A program made the translations under genes and the position numbers. The notes under the pieces were generated by a model. It was not told the DNA's origin. It did not search any database and saw only the letters and a list, made by a program, of their open reading frames with translations. Below, in pieces: positions 7,948 through 16,615 of a stretch of DNA of 64,000 nucleotides. Positions within the stretch are counted from its first letter, which is position 1. The number at the start of each line of letters is the position of its first letter. Source of the stretch: Promicromonospora sukumoe (GTDB taxonomy: Bacteria; Actinomycetota; Actinomycetes; Actinomycetales; Cellulomonadaceae); assembly GCF_014137995.1 (NCBI RefSeq), contig NZ_JACGWV010000001.1, forward strand, positions 2,666,001-2,730,000, written 5' to 3'.

Positions 7948-8688
7948 GTGCTCAGCAACGAGCTCGCCCGCTTGGCCGGCGTGACCGTCCGGACGCTGCG
8001 GCACTACCACCAGGTCGGGGTGCTCCCCGAGCCGCCGCGCACGTCCGGCGGCTACCGGCACTACGACGTCGGGCACCTGGTGCGGCTCCTGCGCATCACG
8101 CGGCTGACGGCGCTCGGCATCCCGCTGTCCGCGCTGCCGGAGGTGCTCGACGACGCGGCGGCCGCCGAGGAGCTGCTCGACGAGCTGGACCGCCGGGCCG
8201 CCGCCGACATCGAGCGGCTGGCGGCGCGCCGGGCCGACATCGCGGCGCTGCGTCGCACCGGCGCGCCGCCCGACCTCCCCCCGGAGCTCTCGGCCTGGCG
8301 GACCGACCCGGCGGCCGGGCTGCCCGCGGACATGGTCCGCTACGAGCACGAGCAGCTCGTGCTGGCCGGGCACCTGATCGGCCGGGGCGACCCCGCGGTC
8401 CTCGCGGCGCTGCTCGGCGAGGTGGACGAGGAGCCGGCCGTGTCGGCGGCGCTGACGGCGCGCTTCTACGCCCTGGACGAGGACACCCCGGACGACGAGG
8501 TCACGGCGCTGGTCGGTGACCTGGTGACGCGGCTCCGGACGGCGCTGGCACGGCTGGCGCACCTGCCGCCGGTCGACGCGCGGGCCGCGGGCCTGCTGGA
8601 CGAGCTGACCGAACGCACGCTCCGGCCCGCGCAGCGCGACGTCCTGCGGAGGGTCCAGCGGCGGCTGGCCCTGCCCGGCGGGGAGTGA
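7948..8688 (+). CDS. MerR family transcriptional regulator
   Basis: 246 residues from GTG 7948, only 5 bp after the glutaminase stop and probably co-transcribed. The N-terminal winged HTH is clear (LARLAGVTVRTLRHYHQVGVLPEPPRTSGGYRHYDVGHLVRLLRI, about residues 5-50), followed by a helical dimerisation region. The C-terminal half is all helical and lacks the cysteine metal site of metal-sensing MerR proteins, so it probably senses an organic ligand. Possible targets are the glutaminase gene or its own promoter. Confidence 0.88.
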   Translation: MLSNELARLAGVTVRTLRHYHQVGVLPEPPRTSGGYRHYDVGHLVRLLRITRLTALGIPLSALPEVLDDAAAAEELLDELDRRAAADIERLAARRADIAALRRTGAPPDLPPELSAWRTDPAAGLPADMVRYEHEQLVLAGHLIGRGDPAVLAALLGEVDEEPAVSAALTARFYALDEDTPDDEVTALVGDLVTRLRTALARLAHLPPVDARAAGLLDELTERTLRPAQRDVLRRVQRRLALPGGE

Positions 8689-8776
8689 CCCGGGTCACTC
8701 GCACCGGGGTTGAGTACGACGCGACGTCAGGGTCTGGACTCGGGGGACACGCACCGACCGAGAGCGAGGACCCACC

Positions 8777-10702
8777 ATGACCACCCCGTCGCCCCTCATC
8801 CCCGTCGAGGACTTCTTCGGCCTGCCCACCCGCAGCCGCGCCGTCCTGTCGCCGGACGGCGCCCAGGTCGCCTACCTCGCCCCGTGGCGCGAGCGGCTCA
8901 ACGTGTTCGTCCGCGACCTGGACTCGGACTGGACCAGCCCCGACACCACGCCCGACGGCGGCGCCCGCCGCGTCACCTCCGACGCCCGGCGCAACATCGA
9001 CTCGTTCTTCTGGTCCGCCGACGGGCGCTACCTCCTGTTCCTCCAGGACACCGACGGCGACGAGAACTGGCATCTGCACCGCGCCGACCCCGCCCGTCCC
9101 GACGAGCCCGCGGCCGACCTGACCCCCTACGACGGGGTGCGCCTGCTCCACGCGCAGCTCGACCCGGAGCGGCCGGGCACGGCCTTCGTCCAGCTCAACC
9201 TGCGCCGGCCGGACCTGATCGACGTCTTCGAGCTCGACCTGGTCACCGCGGAGCTGACCCCCGTCGCGGAGAACCCCGGCGACGTCATCACCTGGCTGCA
9301 CACCACCGGCCGGCTGCTCGCGTTCAGCATGGAGGACGGCGGCGACCACGTGCTCTCGCAGTGGACCGGGGACGAGCGGCGCACGATCGCCCGGTTCCCC
9401 GGTACCGACTACCCGTTCGGGCCCCTGCCGGCCGTGCCCACTCCGGACGGCAACGGGCTGTGGGCGAGCTCGGTGCGCGGCTCGGACCGCACCCGGCTGG
9501 TCCGGGTCGACCTGGACACGGGCGAGGAGACCGGCGTCGACAGCCACCCGACGTCGGACCTGGACACGCCCCGTCCCGAGGCCGACACCCGCTACCCGTC
9601 GTCGCTGATCGTGCACCCCGGCACCGGGGCGCTGCTCGGCGCCCGCTACCTCGGTGCCCGCCAGGAGGTGCACGCCCTCGACGCCCACTTCGCCGAGGTG
9701 CTCCCCCGCCTGGAGGAGCTGTCCGACGGCGACCTGGGCCACGTGTCCACCGACGTGACGGCCCGGCACTGGGTGGTGGACTTCAACCACGACCGCGACC
9801 CCGGCGTCACCTGGTACTACGACCACGCGACGGGCGAGGCGGACCTCCTGTTCCGGCCGTACCCGCACCTCGACCCCGCCCGCCTGGCGCCGGTCACCCC
9901 GGTCACCCTCACCGCCCGCGACGGCCTCGACCTGCCCAGCCACGTCACCCTGCCGGTCGGCGTCGAGCCGCACCGCCTGCCGACCGTCCTGCTGGTGCAC
10001 GGCGGGCCGTGGTACCGCGACAGCTGGACCTACGACCCGGAGGTGCAGCTCCTGGCCAACCGCGGCTACGCCGTGCTGCAGGTCAACTTCCGGGGCTCCA
10101 CCGGCTACGGCAAGGCCCACACCCAGGCCGCGATCGGCCAGTTCGCGGGGCGCATGCACGACGACCTGGTCGACGCCGTCGACCACGCGGTCGCGCAGGG
10201 CTGGGCCGACCCCGACCGGGTGGCGGTCTACGGAGCCTCGTACGGCGGCTACGCCGCGCTCGTGGGCGCCGCGTTCACGCCGGACCGGTTCGCGGCGGCG
10301 GTCAGCTACACCGGCATGTCCGACCTGGTCGACCTCGTCGAGCAGGTGGTCCCGTTCGCGCGGCGCAGCGCCGAGAACAGCTACCTACGCTACATCGGCG
10401 ACCCGGACGACCCGCGGCAGCGAGCCGACATGCTCGCCCGCTCACCCATCAGCCGGGTGGACGACATCACCGCGCCGGTGCTGCTGATCCACGGCGCCAA
10501 CGACGTCCGGGTCGCGCGGCACCACTCCGACCGGGTCGTCGACGCGCTGCGCGCCCGCGGCGCCGAGGTCGAGTACCTCCTCAACGAGACCGAGGGCCAC
10601 TGGTTCATCAACCAGGACAGCAACATCGAGCTCTACCGGACGCTGGAGCGCTTCCTGGCCCGCCACCTGGGCGGGCGCACCGGTCCCGACGCCCACGGCT
10701 GA
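8777..10702 (+). CDS. S9 family serine peptidase (prolyl oligopeptidase-like)
   Basis: 641 residues from ATG 8777. The N-terminal 370 residues contain repeated WxxDGRYLLF-like blades of a beta-propeller. The C-terminal catalytic alpha/beta-hydrolase domain carries LLVHGGPWYRDSW, nucleophile Ser488 in YGASYGGY, Asp576 in HGANDVRV and His608 in EGHWF. This is the acylaminoacyl-peptidase/dipeptidyl-peptidase branch of S9. No signal peptide is visible, so it should act on cytosolic oligopeptides. The 3' 261 bp overlap the antisense DUF998 reading frame. Confidence 0.93.
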   Translation: MTTPSPLIPVEDFFGLPTRSRAVLSPDGAQVAYLAPWRERLNVFVRDLDSDWTSPDTTPDGGARRVTSDARRNIDSFFWSADGRYLLFLQDTDGDENWHLHRADPARPDEPAADLTPYDGVRLLHAQLDPERPGTAFVQLNLRRPDLIDVFELDLVTAELTPVAENPGDVITWLHTTGRLLAFSMEDGGDHVLSQWTGDERRTIARFPGTDYPFGPLPAVPTPDGNGLWASSVRGSDRTRLVRVDLDTGEETGVDSHPTSDLDTPRPEADTRYPSSLIVHPGTGALLGARYLGARQEVHALDAHFAEVLPRLEELSDGDLGHVSTDVTARHWVVDFNHDRDPGVTWYYDHATGEADLLFRPYPHLDPARLAPVTPVTLTARDGLDLPSHVTLPVGVEPHRLPTVLLVHGGPWYRDSWTYDPEVQLLANRGYAVLQVNFRGSTGYGKAHTQAAIGQFAGRMHDDLVDAVDHAVAQGWADPDRVAVYGASYGGYAALVGAAFTPDRFAAAVSYTGMSDLVDLVEQVVPFARRSAENSYLRYIGDPDDPRQRADMLARSPISRVDDITAPVLLIHGANDVRVARHHSDRVVDALRARGAEVEYLLNETEGHWFINQDSNIELYRTLERFLARHLGGRTGPDAHG

Positions 10703-11803
10703 CCCGGTTCCCTCGTCCGCACGGTCGTCCTGGATCCAGGCCGCGACCGTGCGGACGAACAGGAACAGCCACGTGAGCAGCAGGGAGAACCCGAGGAACT
10801 CCACGGCGGTGAGGTTGAAGTAGCCCACCGGCCACATCAGCAGGACGACGAGCGCGAACGCGCCGACGAACAACGACGACGTGACGAGGAAGGTCCGGGG
10901 CAGGCGCGGGACGAGGAACGGCGTGGCGACGACGAGACCGGCGAACAGCACCGTCATGACGGACGCGATGACGGTGTGCAGCACCCTGGCGACCTCGACC
11001 GTCACCCAGCCGAGCGCCACGAGCAGCGCGGCGACGGCGACGAGCCACGTGCGAAGGATCTCCAGCCGCCGCAGCTCCCCGCCCGAGGCCCGGGTGCGCA
11101 GGTCGCCGATCACGTGGTGGGTCAGCGTCGTCATCGCCAGGCCGGCGAAGACGAGCGTGATGTTGAACGCGTAAGCGGAGAACCCGCCGCCCACGCCGAG
11201 CGCGCTGAAGTTGAGATGCCACCAGTGCGGGTCGTTGGCCGAGAGCATGCTCGCCAGCGACCCGCTGACCAGGAACAGGGCGAGCAGGTTCGCGATGGCG
11301 ACCGACGTCACCTCGGCGGAGACCAGCGTGAGCGCATAGGCCGACGCCGCGGCCGACAGCCCCACGAGCACCGCCGCCATCAGGGCGTCCAGGCGCAGTT
11401 CACGGAACGCCAGGTCGAACACGGCGAAGACCGAGGCCGTCAGCAGCATGACGATCCCGGCCGCGGTGGCGGTCAGCACGACGGCGTCGAACGGGCGCCG
11501 CCACCGGCCGGTCCACCAGGCCGACCACCTGCCCGTGCGCCGGGCGGCCCGCGCCTCGGCCCGCGGCACGCGGGACGACCGGAGGTACCCGGTGCAGAAC
11601 GCCGCCGCCCCGGACACGCCGGAGGCGCCCGCCGCCACCACGCCCGCCGACTCCCCGCCGAACAGGGGGACCGACCCGCCCACGAACACCGCGAACGACA
11701 CCGCCAGGCCCACCGTGAGCGCCACGAGCGCGAGGAGCAGGGCGCGGTTCTCCGTCGCGACAGAACCGGTCCTGGGGCGCAGCAGCCGCGCGCGTACCGA
11801 CAT
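10442..11803 (-). CDS. DUF998-like multi-pass membrane protein with an antisense-encoded tail
   Basis: 453 residues from ATG 11803 (GGAAGG upstream). About ten hydrophobic segments are visible between residues 25 and 365, among them ALLLALVALTVGLAVSFAVF and LVVLLMWPVGYFNL. The NDPHWWHLNFSALG/FNITLVFAGLA stretch resembles DUF998. After the last membrane segment (LLTWLFLFVRTVAAWIQDD) the frame stays open for about 85 further residues antisense to the S9 peptidase gene. These are low-complexity and probably mark a lost or late stop. Function unknown. Confidence 0.75.
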   Translation of the reverse strand: MSVRARLLRPRTGSVATENRALLLALVALTVGLAVSFAVFVGGSVPLFGGESAGVVAAGASGVSGAAAFCTGYLRSSRVPRAEARAARRTGRWSAWWTGRWRRPFDAVVLTATAAGIVMLLTASVFAVFDLAFRELRLDALMAAVLVGLSAAASAYALTLVSAEVTSVAIANLLALFLVSGSLASMLSANDPHWWHLNFSALGVGGGFSAYAFNITLVFAGLAMTTLTHHVIGDLRTRASGGELRRLEILRTWLVAVAALLVALGWVTVEVARVLHTVIASVMTVLFAGLVVATPFLVPRLPRTFLVTSSLFVGAFALVVLLMWPVGYFNLTAVEFLGFSLLLTWLFLFVRTVAAWIQDDRADEGTGSAVGVGTGAPAQVAGQEALQRPVELDVAVLVDEPVALGLVEEVLDLGAAGAQRVDDPVGVVPRDPDVVGAVDQQHRRGDVVHPADG

Positions 11804-12048
11804 CCTCGTTCCTTCCACGTCCGGGTCCACGCAGGGTCAACTGGACAGCGGCGGAAAAGTTCCCGGGAACGAGCTCGACCGGGCATCCCACCCAGCAGCC
11901 GACCGCCCGCGCAGGCCCCGGGCCGAGCGGGTGAGGTTGCCCGGAGCGGGCGCGCCCGGCCGGGCCGCGACCTAGTCTGCAAGCAGGCCGGCCCGTCAGC
12001 CCGTCTCCCCCGCCGGTCTCCCGCCCACCCATCAAGGGGGTCGAGATC

Positions 12049-13326
12049 ATGGCAGTCTCCGACACCACCGCGGCGCTCACCGTCGACCGGCTGGACCGGC
12101 ACGGCACCCGCTCGCACGAGGTCTACACCGCGGGCTTCTACGAGGGCGGGTGGGACTACGAGGTCCGCTCGATCCTCGGCAGGGCCGCCCGCGGCGGCTC
12201 CGAGCCCGGCGAGGTGCTCGCCACGATCGCCCGGGTCAGGCCCAAGGACCACCGCGGGTGGTTCACCGCGTGGCAGACGCTGGGCCAGGACACCGCCCGC
12301 CAGGCCCGGCAGTGCGCCGACGCCGGGCACGCCGTCAGCGCGGCGCGCGCCTACCTCCGGGCGGCGAACTACCTGGGCGTCGCGGTCGAGGCGGTCGACG
12401 GGCTCGACGGTGACACCTCCGAGCTCCTGCCGACCTTCCGGGAGCACCGCGCCGCCTGGGACGGTTTCGTGGAGCAGGGCCGGTGGCCGGCGCAGGCCGT
12501 CGCGATCCCCTACGCCGGGTCGAGCCTGCCCGGCTGGTTCTTCCGCCCCGACACGTCCGGGGCACCGCGACCGGTGCTGGTGATGGTCAACGGCAGCGAC
12601 GGGTCGGTCAGCGGCCTGTGGTGCGAGGGTGCGGAGGGCGCCCTGGAGCGCGGGTACGCCGTGCTGCTGTTCGACGGGCCGGGCCAGCAGTCCATGCTGT
12701 TCGAGCGCGGCGTCCCGTTCCGGCCCGACTGGGAGCACGTGCTCACCCCCGTCGTCGACTGGCTGGCCGCCCGCGACGACGTGGACCACGACCGGGTCGC
12801 CGTCTACGGCATCAGCCAGGGCGGGTACTGGGTCCCCCGGGCCCTCGCGTTCGAGCACCGGTTCGCGGCGGCGGTCGCCGACGGCGGCGTCGTCGACGTC
12901 GGCCGGTCGTGGCTGACCAACATCCCGCACGCCGTGCTCGACGAGTACCGCAAGGGCCACCAGGAGAAGTTCGACCGCGACATGCGCCTGGGCATGCGAC
13001 TGCCGGGCGGCCGGGCCGCGCGGGAGACCTGGGCCTTCCGCGCGCGCCCGTACGGGGTCGAGGGCTACTCCGCCGTGCTCGACGAGGTGTCCCGGTACGC
13101 GCTGACGCCCGAGCTCGCCGCGCAGATCAGGACGCCGCTGCTGGTCACCGACCCCGACGGCGACCAGTTCTTCCCCCAGTCGGCGGAGCTGGCGGGCCTG
13201 GTGCCGGGCGCCACGCTCGTGCGCTTCACCCAGGACGAGGGGGCCGCGTCCCACTGCCAGCCGCTCGCCCGGGAGCTGACCGAGCAGCGCATGTTCGACT
13301 GGCTGGACGAGCGGCTGGACCTCTGA
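12049..13326 (+). CDS. Alpha/beta hydrolase with N-terminal helical domain
   Basis: 425 residues from ATG 12049. Residues 1-150 form a helical cap (ARAYLRAANYLGVAVEAVDG), followed by the catalytic domain: nucleophile Ser256 in YGISQGGY, Asp at about 366-370 in TDPDGDQFF and His402 in ASHCQP. This two-domain layout is seen in FrsA-like esterases and 2,6-dihydropseudooxynicotine hydrolase (C-C bond hydrolase). The substrate cannot be told. No signal peptide. It is divergent from the DUF998 gene and convergent with the sugar ABC operon, so it stands alone. Confidence 0.85.
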   Translation: MAVSDTTAALTVDRLDRHGTRSHEVYTAGFYEGGWDYEVRSILGRAARGGSEPGEVLATIARVRPKDHRGWFTAWQTLGQDTARQARQCADAGHAVSAARAYLRAANYLGVAVEAVDGLDGDTSELLPTFREHRAAWDGFVEQGRWPAQAVAIPYAGSSLPGWFFRPDTSGAPRPVLVMVNGSDGSVSGLWCEGAEGALERGYAVLLFDGPGQQSMLFERGVPFRPDWEHVLTPVVDWLAARDDVDHDRVAVYGISQGGYWVPRALAFEHRFAAAVADGGVVDVGRSWLTNIPHAVLDEYRKGHQEKFDRDMRLGMRLPGGRAARETWAFRARPYGVEGYSAVLDEVSRYALTPELAAQIRTPLLVTDPDGDQFFPQSAELAGLVPGATLVRFTQDEGAASHCQPLARELTEQRMFDWLDERLDL

Positions 13327-13335
13327 GACCCCTGC

Positions 13336-14223
13336 TCAGCCCTTCAGTCCGCCGGCCAGCAGGTCGGCGCGCCAGAACCGCTGGAGCAGCAGCACCATCA
13401 CGATCAGCGGGATCACCGAGACGGCCGAGCCCGTGATGACGAGCGGGTACAGGTCGGAGTCGCCCGCACCACGGGACAGGAACGTGTACAGCCCGAGGGT
13501 GATCGGGTACAGCCGCTGGTCGGAGAGCATGATGAACGGCAGCAGGAAGTTGTTCCAGATGCCGACGAACTGCAGCAGGAACACCGTGACCAGCCCCTGC
13601 GCCATCATCGGCAGCACGATCGTGGTGAAGATCCGCGCCTCGTTCGCGCCGTCGAGCCGGGCCGCCTCGAGCGTGTCGGTGGGGACGGCGGCCTGCGCGA
13701 ACACCCGGCACAGGAAGATCCCGAACGGGTTGATGATCGAGGGCAGCAGCACCGACCACGTGGTCCCGGCCAGGCCGAGCTGCGCGAGCAGCAGGTACTG
13801 CGGGATCGCCAGCACGATGCCCGGCACCAGGACGCCGGCGAGGATGGCGGCGAACAGCGTGTCGCTCCCCCGGAACCGGAACTTGGCCAGCGCGTACCCG
13901 GCCATCGCGGACACCACGGTCGAGGCGACCGCGCCGACCCCCGCGTACAGGATGCTGTTGGCACCCCACTGCCAGAACACGCCGCCGCCGTAGGTCGCCA
14001 GGTCCACGAGGTTGTCGGCCAGGCCGGAGCCCGGCAGGAACGAGAAGCTGGTGAACAGCTCGCGGGGCGACTTGGAGGCGGCGACCACCACCCAGGCCAC
14101 GGGGACCAGGCAGTAGACCGCGCCCACGACCAGCACGATCGTGGCGGTCGGGGAGAACCGCGGCCGACGTCGGGGCACCGTGGACGGTGCCGCGGGGCGG
14201 CGGGAGGCTGCGAGGACAGTCAT
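13336..14223 (-). CDS. Carbohydrate ABC transporter permease (MalG type)
   Basis: 295 residues from ATG 14223, overlapping the stop of the MalF-type permease (ATGA). Six membrane segments are visible. The EAA loop that docks to the ATPase is EAARLDGANEARIFTTIVLPM. It is the last gene of the operon: binding protein, MalF, MalG. No ATPase gene lies in the locus, so a shared MsiK-type ATPase encoded elsewhere must energise the importer, as is common in actinobacteria. It carries pentose or xylo-oligosaccharides by inference from the adjacent GH43 gene. Confidence 0.92.
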   Translation of the reverse strand: MTVLAASRRPAAPSTVPRRRPRFSPTATIVLVVGAVYCLVPVAWVVVAASKSPRELFTSFSFLPGSGLADNLVDLATYGGGVFWQWGANSILYAGVGAVASTVVSAMAGYALAKFRFRGSDTLFAAILAGVLVPGIVLAIPQYLLLAQLGLAGTTWSVLLPSIINPFGIFLCRVFAQAAVPTDTLEAARLDGANEARIFTTIVLPMMAQGLVTVFLLQFVGIWNNFLLPFIMLSDQRLYPITLGLYTFLSRGAGDSDLYPLVITGSAVSVIPLIVMVLLLQRFWRADLLAGGLKG

Positions 14224-15161
14224 CAGGCGTCTCCGAACGCTCGGCGCTGGAAGAAGCGCAGGATGATCAGCGAGAGGACGAGCGTGCCGACGGCCAGGAG
14301 CACGGAGGCCGCGGCCGCGCCGCCCAGGTTGTCGTTGCCGAACGCCTCCTGGTAGATGGCCATGAGCGGCACCCAGGTCGACGAGATGGTGTTCGCGAGC
14401 GGACGAAGCGTGGCGGGCTCGCTGTAGAGCTGCACCGTGCCGATGACGGAGAACAGCCCGGTCAGCACGAGCGCCGGCGTGACCAGCGGGACCTTGATGC
14501 GCCACGCGATGGCCCACTCGTTCGCGCCGTCGATGCGGGCGGCCTCGTAGATCTCCTGCGGGATCGCCCGCAGCGAGGTGTAGATGATGATCATGTTGAA
14601 GCCGACCCCCGACCACAGGGCGATGTTCGCGAGCGCGAAGTACAGGGTCGGGTAGGCGAAGAAGTCGAGGCTGGTACCGCCCAGCTCACGGGCGACGTAG
14701 CTGATCGGGCTGGTGCTGGGCAGGTACAGGAAGCCCCACAGCAGGCTCGCGATCACGCCCGGCACGGCGTACGGGAGAAAGATCGCCGTCCGCGCGAAGG
14801 CCGTGAGCCGCGCCCGCGGCGTGTCGAGCAGGATCGCGAAGAGCAGGGCCAGGCCGAGCACGCTCGGCACGGCGATCGCGCCGTAGACGAGTGACCGGCC
14901 GAAGCCCGCGAGCAGCTCGGGGTTCGTGAACGCCGCGACGTAGTTGTCGAGCCCGACGAACCCCTCGGTCCGCCGGCCGAAGGCTCCCCCGCCCTCGATG
15001 CGCGACCCGCGGAAGCTCAGGTAGAGCGCGTAGCCGATCGGGACGAGCAGGAAGCAGACGAACAGCACGATCGCCGGCGTCGCGAAGAGCCACGGGGTGA
15101 GCTCCCGGTTCCGGCCCGCGCGCCGTCCCGCGCGCCGGCGCGGGGGTGCCACGGCGGTCAT
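14223..15161 (-). CDS. Carbohydrate ABC transporter permease (MalF type)
   Basis: 312 residues from ATG 15161, overlapping the binding-protein stop. The leader is Arg-rich (PPRRRAGRRAGRNRE), followed by six membrane segments; the first is PWLFATPAIVLFVCFLLVPI. The EAA loop reads YEAARIDGANEWAIAWRIKVPL. It pairs with the MalG-type permease downstream to form the channel of a CUT1-family sugar importer. Confidence 0.92.
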   Translation of the reverse strand: MTAVAPPRRRAGRRAGRNRELTPWLFATPAIVLFVCFLLVPIGYALYLSFRGSRIEGGGAFGRRTEGFVGLDNYVAAFTNPELLAGFGRSLVYGAIAVPSVLGLALLFAILLDTPRARLTAFARTAIFLPYAVPGVIASLLWGFLYLPSTSPISYVARELGGTSLDFFAYPTLYFALANIALWSGVGFNMIIIYTSLRAIPQEIYEAARIDGANEWAIAWRIKVPLVTPALVLTGLFSVIGTVQLYSEPATLRPLANTISSTWVPLMAIYQEAFGNDNLGGAAAASVLLAVGTLVLSLIILRFFQRRAFGDA

Positions 15162-16486
15162 GGGTTCTCGACGGTGAACCCGGACTTCTCCAGGTCCGCG
15201 ACCACCGTCTCCTGGGTCGTCGTGTAGACGTCCCGGAACGGGGTGCCGTTCAGGGCGGCCTCGTTGAGCGCGTCGCCGAACGCGTTGGTGGCGACGTTGA
15301 CGTTCGGGCCCCAGACGACCGGGATCGTCGTGTCGTCGATGACCTGGTCGGCCACCTCGTAGAAGTCCTCCTGCTGCGGCATGAGGCGCGGCGGGTCGTT
15401 CGACAGCGTGGCCTCGCGCCCGGCGTTGCCGCCCGGGTACAGGTCGAGCGTGAGCAGCAGCTCGGACCCTTCGTCCGACGCGCCGAGCCAGGCGGCGAAC
15501 TTCGCGGCCTCCTCGGCGTGCTCGGACTTCTCGGGCACGAGGTACGTGGACCCGCCGAGGAACGGGACGGACGCGTCGCCCGGCGTCCACTGCGGCAGCG
15601 GGATCGAGGCCCACTTGCCCGCGGTGTCGGGCGCGACCGAGTAGATGACGCTCGGCGCCCAGGCGGCGGCCGCCCAGCTCAGGATCTTGCCGTCGTTGAC
15701 CTTGGCGTTCCACTCCGGCGTGAGCAGCGGCTCGACCGACAGCAGGTCCCGCTCCACGAGGTCCTGCCAGTAGTCGGCGGTCTCCAGGGAGGCGTCCCCG
15801 TCGATGCCGACGGACCACGTCTCGCCGTCGGTCCCCCACCACTCGGCACCCGCCTGGGTGGCCTGCGCCGCGAAGAACTCGAGCTGGGTCGCCGAGAAGC
15901 TGGCCAGGTACACGTCCGGGTCCGCAGCGTGGATCTTCTCGGCGGCCTCGGCGTACTCCGCCCAGGTGGCCGGGGGCTCGACGCCGTACTCCTCGAACAG
16001 GTCGGTGCGGTAGGTGAGCATCATCGGCCCGATGTCCTGCGGCACCCCGTAGACGCTGCCGCCGAGCGTGCTGAGCGCCCAGATGTTGTCCGCCACGGCC
16101 TCCCGGTTCGGCTCGACGTCCTCGGTGATGTCCCGGACGACGCCCGCGGTCACCAGCGACGGCAGCGCGCGGTACTCGACCTGCACGACGTCGGGCACCT
16201 CGTCGGCGCGGTCGGCCGCCAACAGCTTGGACGACGTCTCGGGGGTGCCGCCCACCTCGGACAGCTTGATCGTCACACCGGGGTTCTCGGCCTCGTACTG
16301 GTCGACGATCGCCTGCGCGGCCGGGTCCGCCTCCTTGAGCGACCAGGTCCAGAACTCCAGGGTCACCGGTCCCTCCGCGGCCGGTTCACCGGCGCAGCCG
16401 GCCAGGCCGAGGCTGACCGCCACCAGGGCGGCGGCGGTGCCGAGAACGCGGCGGGGGCGCCCTGCTCCACTGCTGTGTGTGCTCAT
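15158..16486 (-). CDS. Extracellular sugar-binding lipoprotein of the ABC importer
   Basis: 442 residues from ATG 16486 (GGAGAT upstream). The lipoprotein signal peptide ends at Cys31 in SLGLAGC. The mature part has the family 1 solute-binding pattern (VTLEFWTWS, YEAENPGVTIKLSEVGG, DVVQVEYRALPSLV). First gene of the three-gene importer operon; its promoter region contains the palindromic operator at 16564-16579. Expected ligand: xylan- or arabinoxylan-derived oligosaccharides, judged from the neighbouring GH43 gene only. Confidence 0.92.
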   Translation of the reverse strand: MSTHSSGAGRPRRVLGTAAALVAVSLGLAGCAGEPAAEGPVTLEFWTWSLKEADPAAQAIVDQYEAENPGVTIKLSEVGGTPETSSKLLAADRADEVPDVVQVEYRALPSLVTAGVVRDITEDVEPNREAVADNIWALSTLGGSVYGVPQDIGPMMLTYRTDLFEEYGVEPPATWAEYAEAAEKIHAADPDVYLASFSATQLEFFAAQATQAGAEWWGTDGETWSVGIDGDASLETADYWQDLVERDLLSVEPLLTPEWNAKVNDGKILSWAAAAWAPSVIYSVAPDTAGKWASIPLPQWTPGDASVPFLGGSTYLVPEKSEHAEEAAKFAAWLGASDEGSELLLTLDLYPGGNAGREATLSNDPPRLMPQQEDFYEVADQVIDDTTIPVVWGPNVNVATNAFGDALNEAALNGTPFRDVYTTTQETVVADLEKSGFTVENP

Positions 16487-16556
16487 CGCACATCTCCTTC
16501 GATGTGTTCCGGCCGGCCCCGGCGGCTTCGTTGCAGGGGTCCTCGGGAAGTGCCCC

Positions 16557-16587
16557 TATGCTGATGGCAACGTTGCCATTTCGTCAA
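16557..16587. promoter_or_regulatory. LacI-type operator with flanking promoter elements
   Basis: A perfect 16-bp palindrome, ATGGCAACGTTGCCAT (16564-16579), with the central CG typical of LacI/GalR sites. TATGCT at 16557-16562 could be the rightward -10 for the GH43 gene. TTGACG on the minus strand (16582-16587) could be the leftward -35 for the importer. A repressor bound here would block both directions. Confidence 0.8.
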
Positions 16588-16615
16588 ACGCGACCCCTCG
16601 CGCAAAGGAGCGCAC

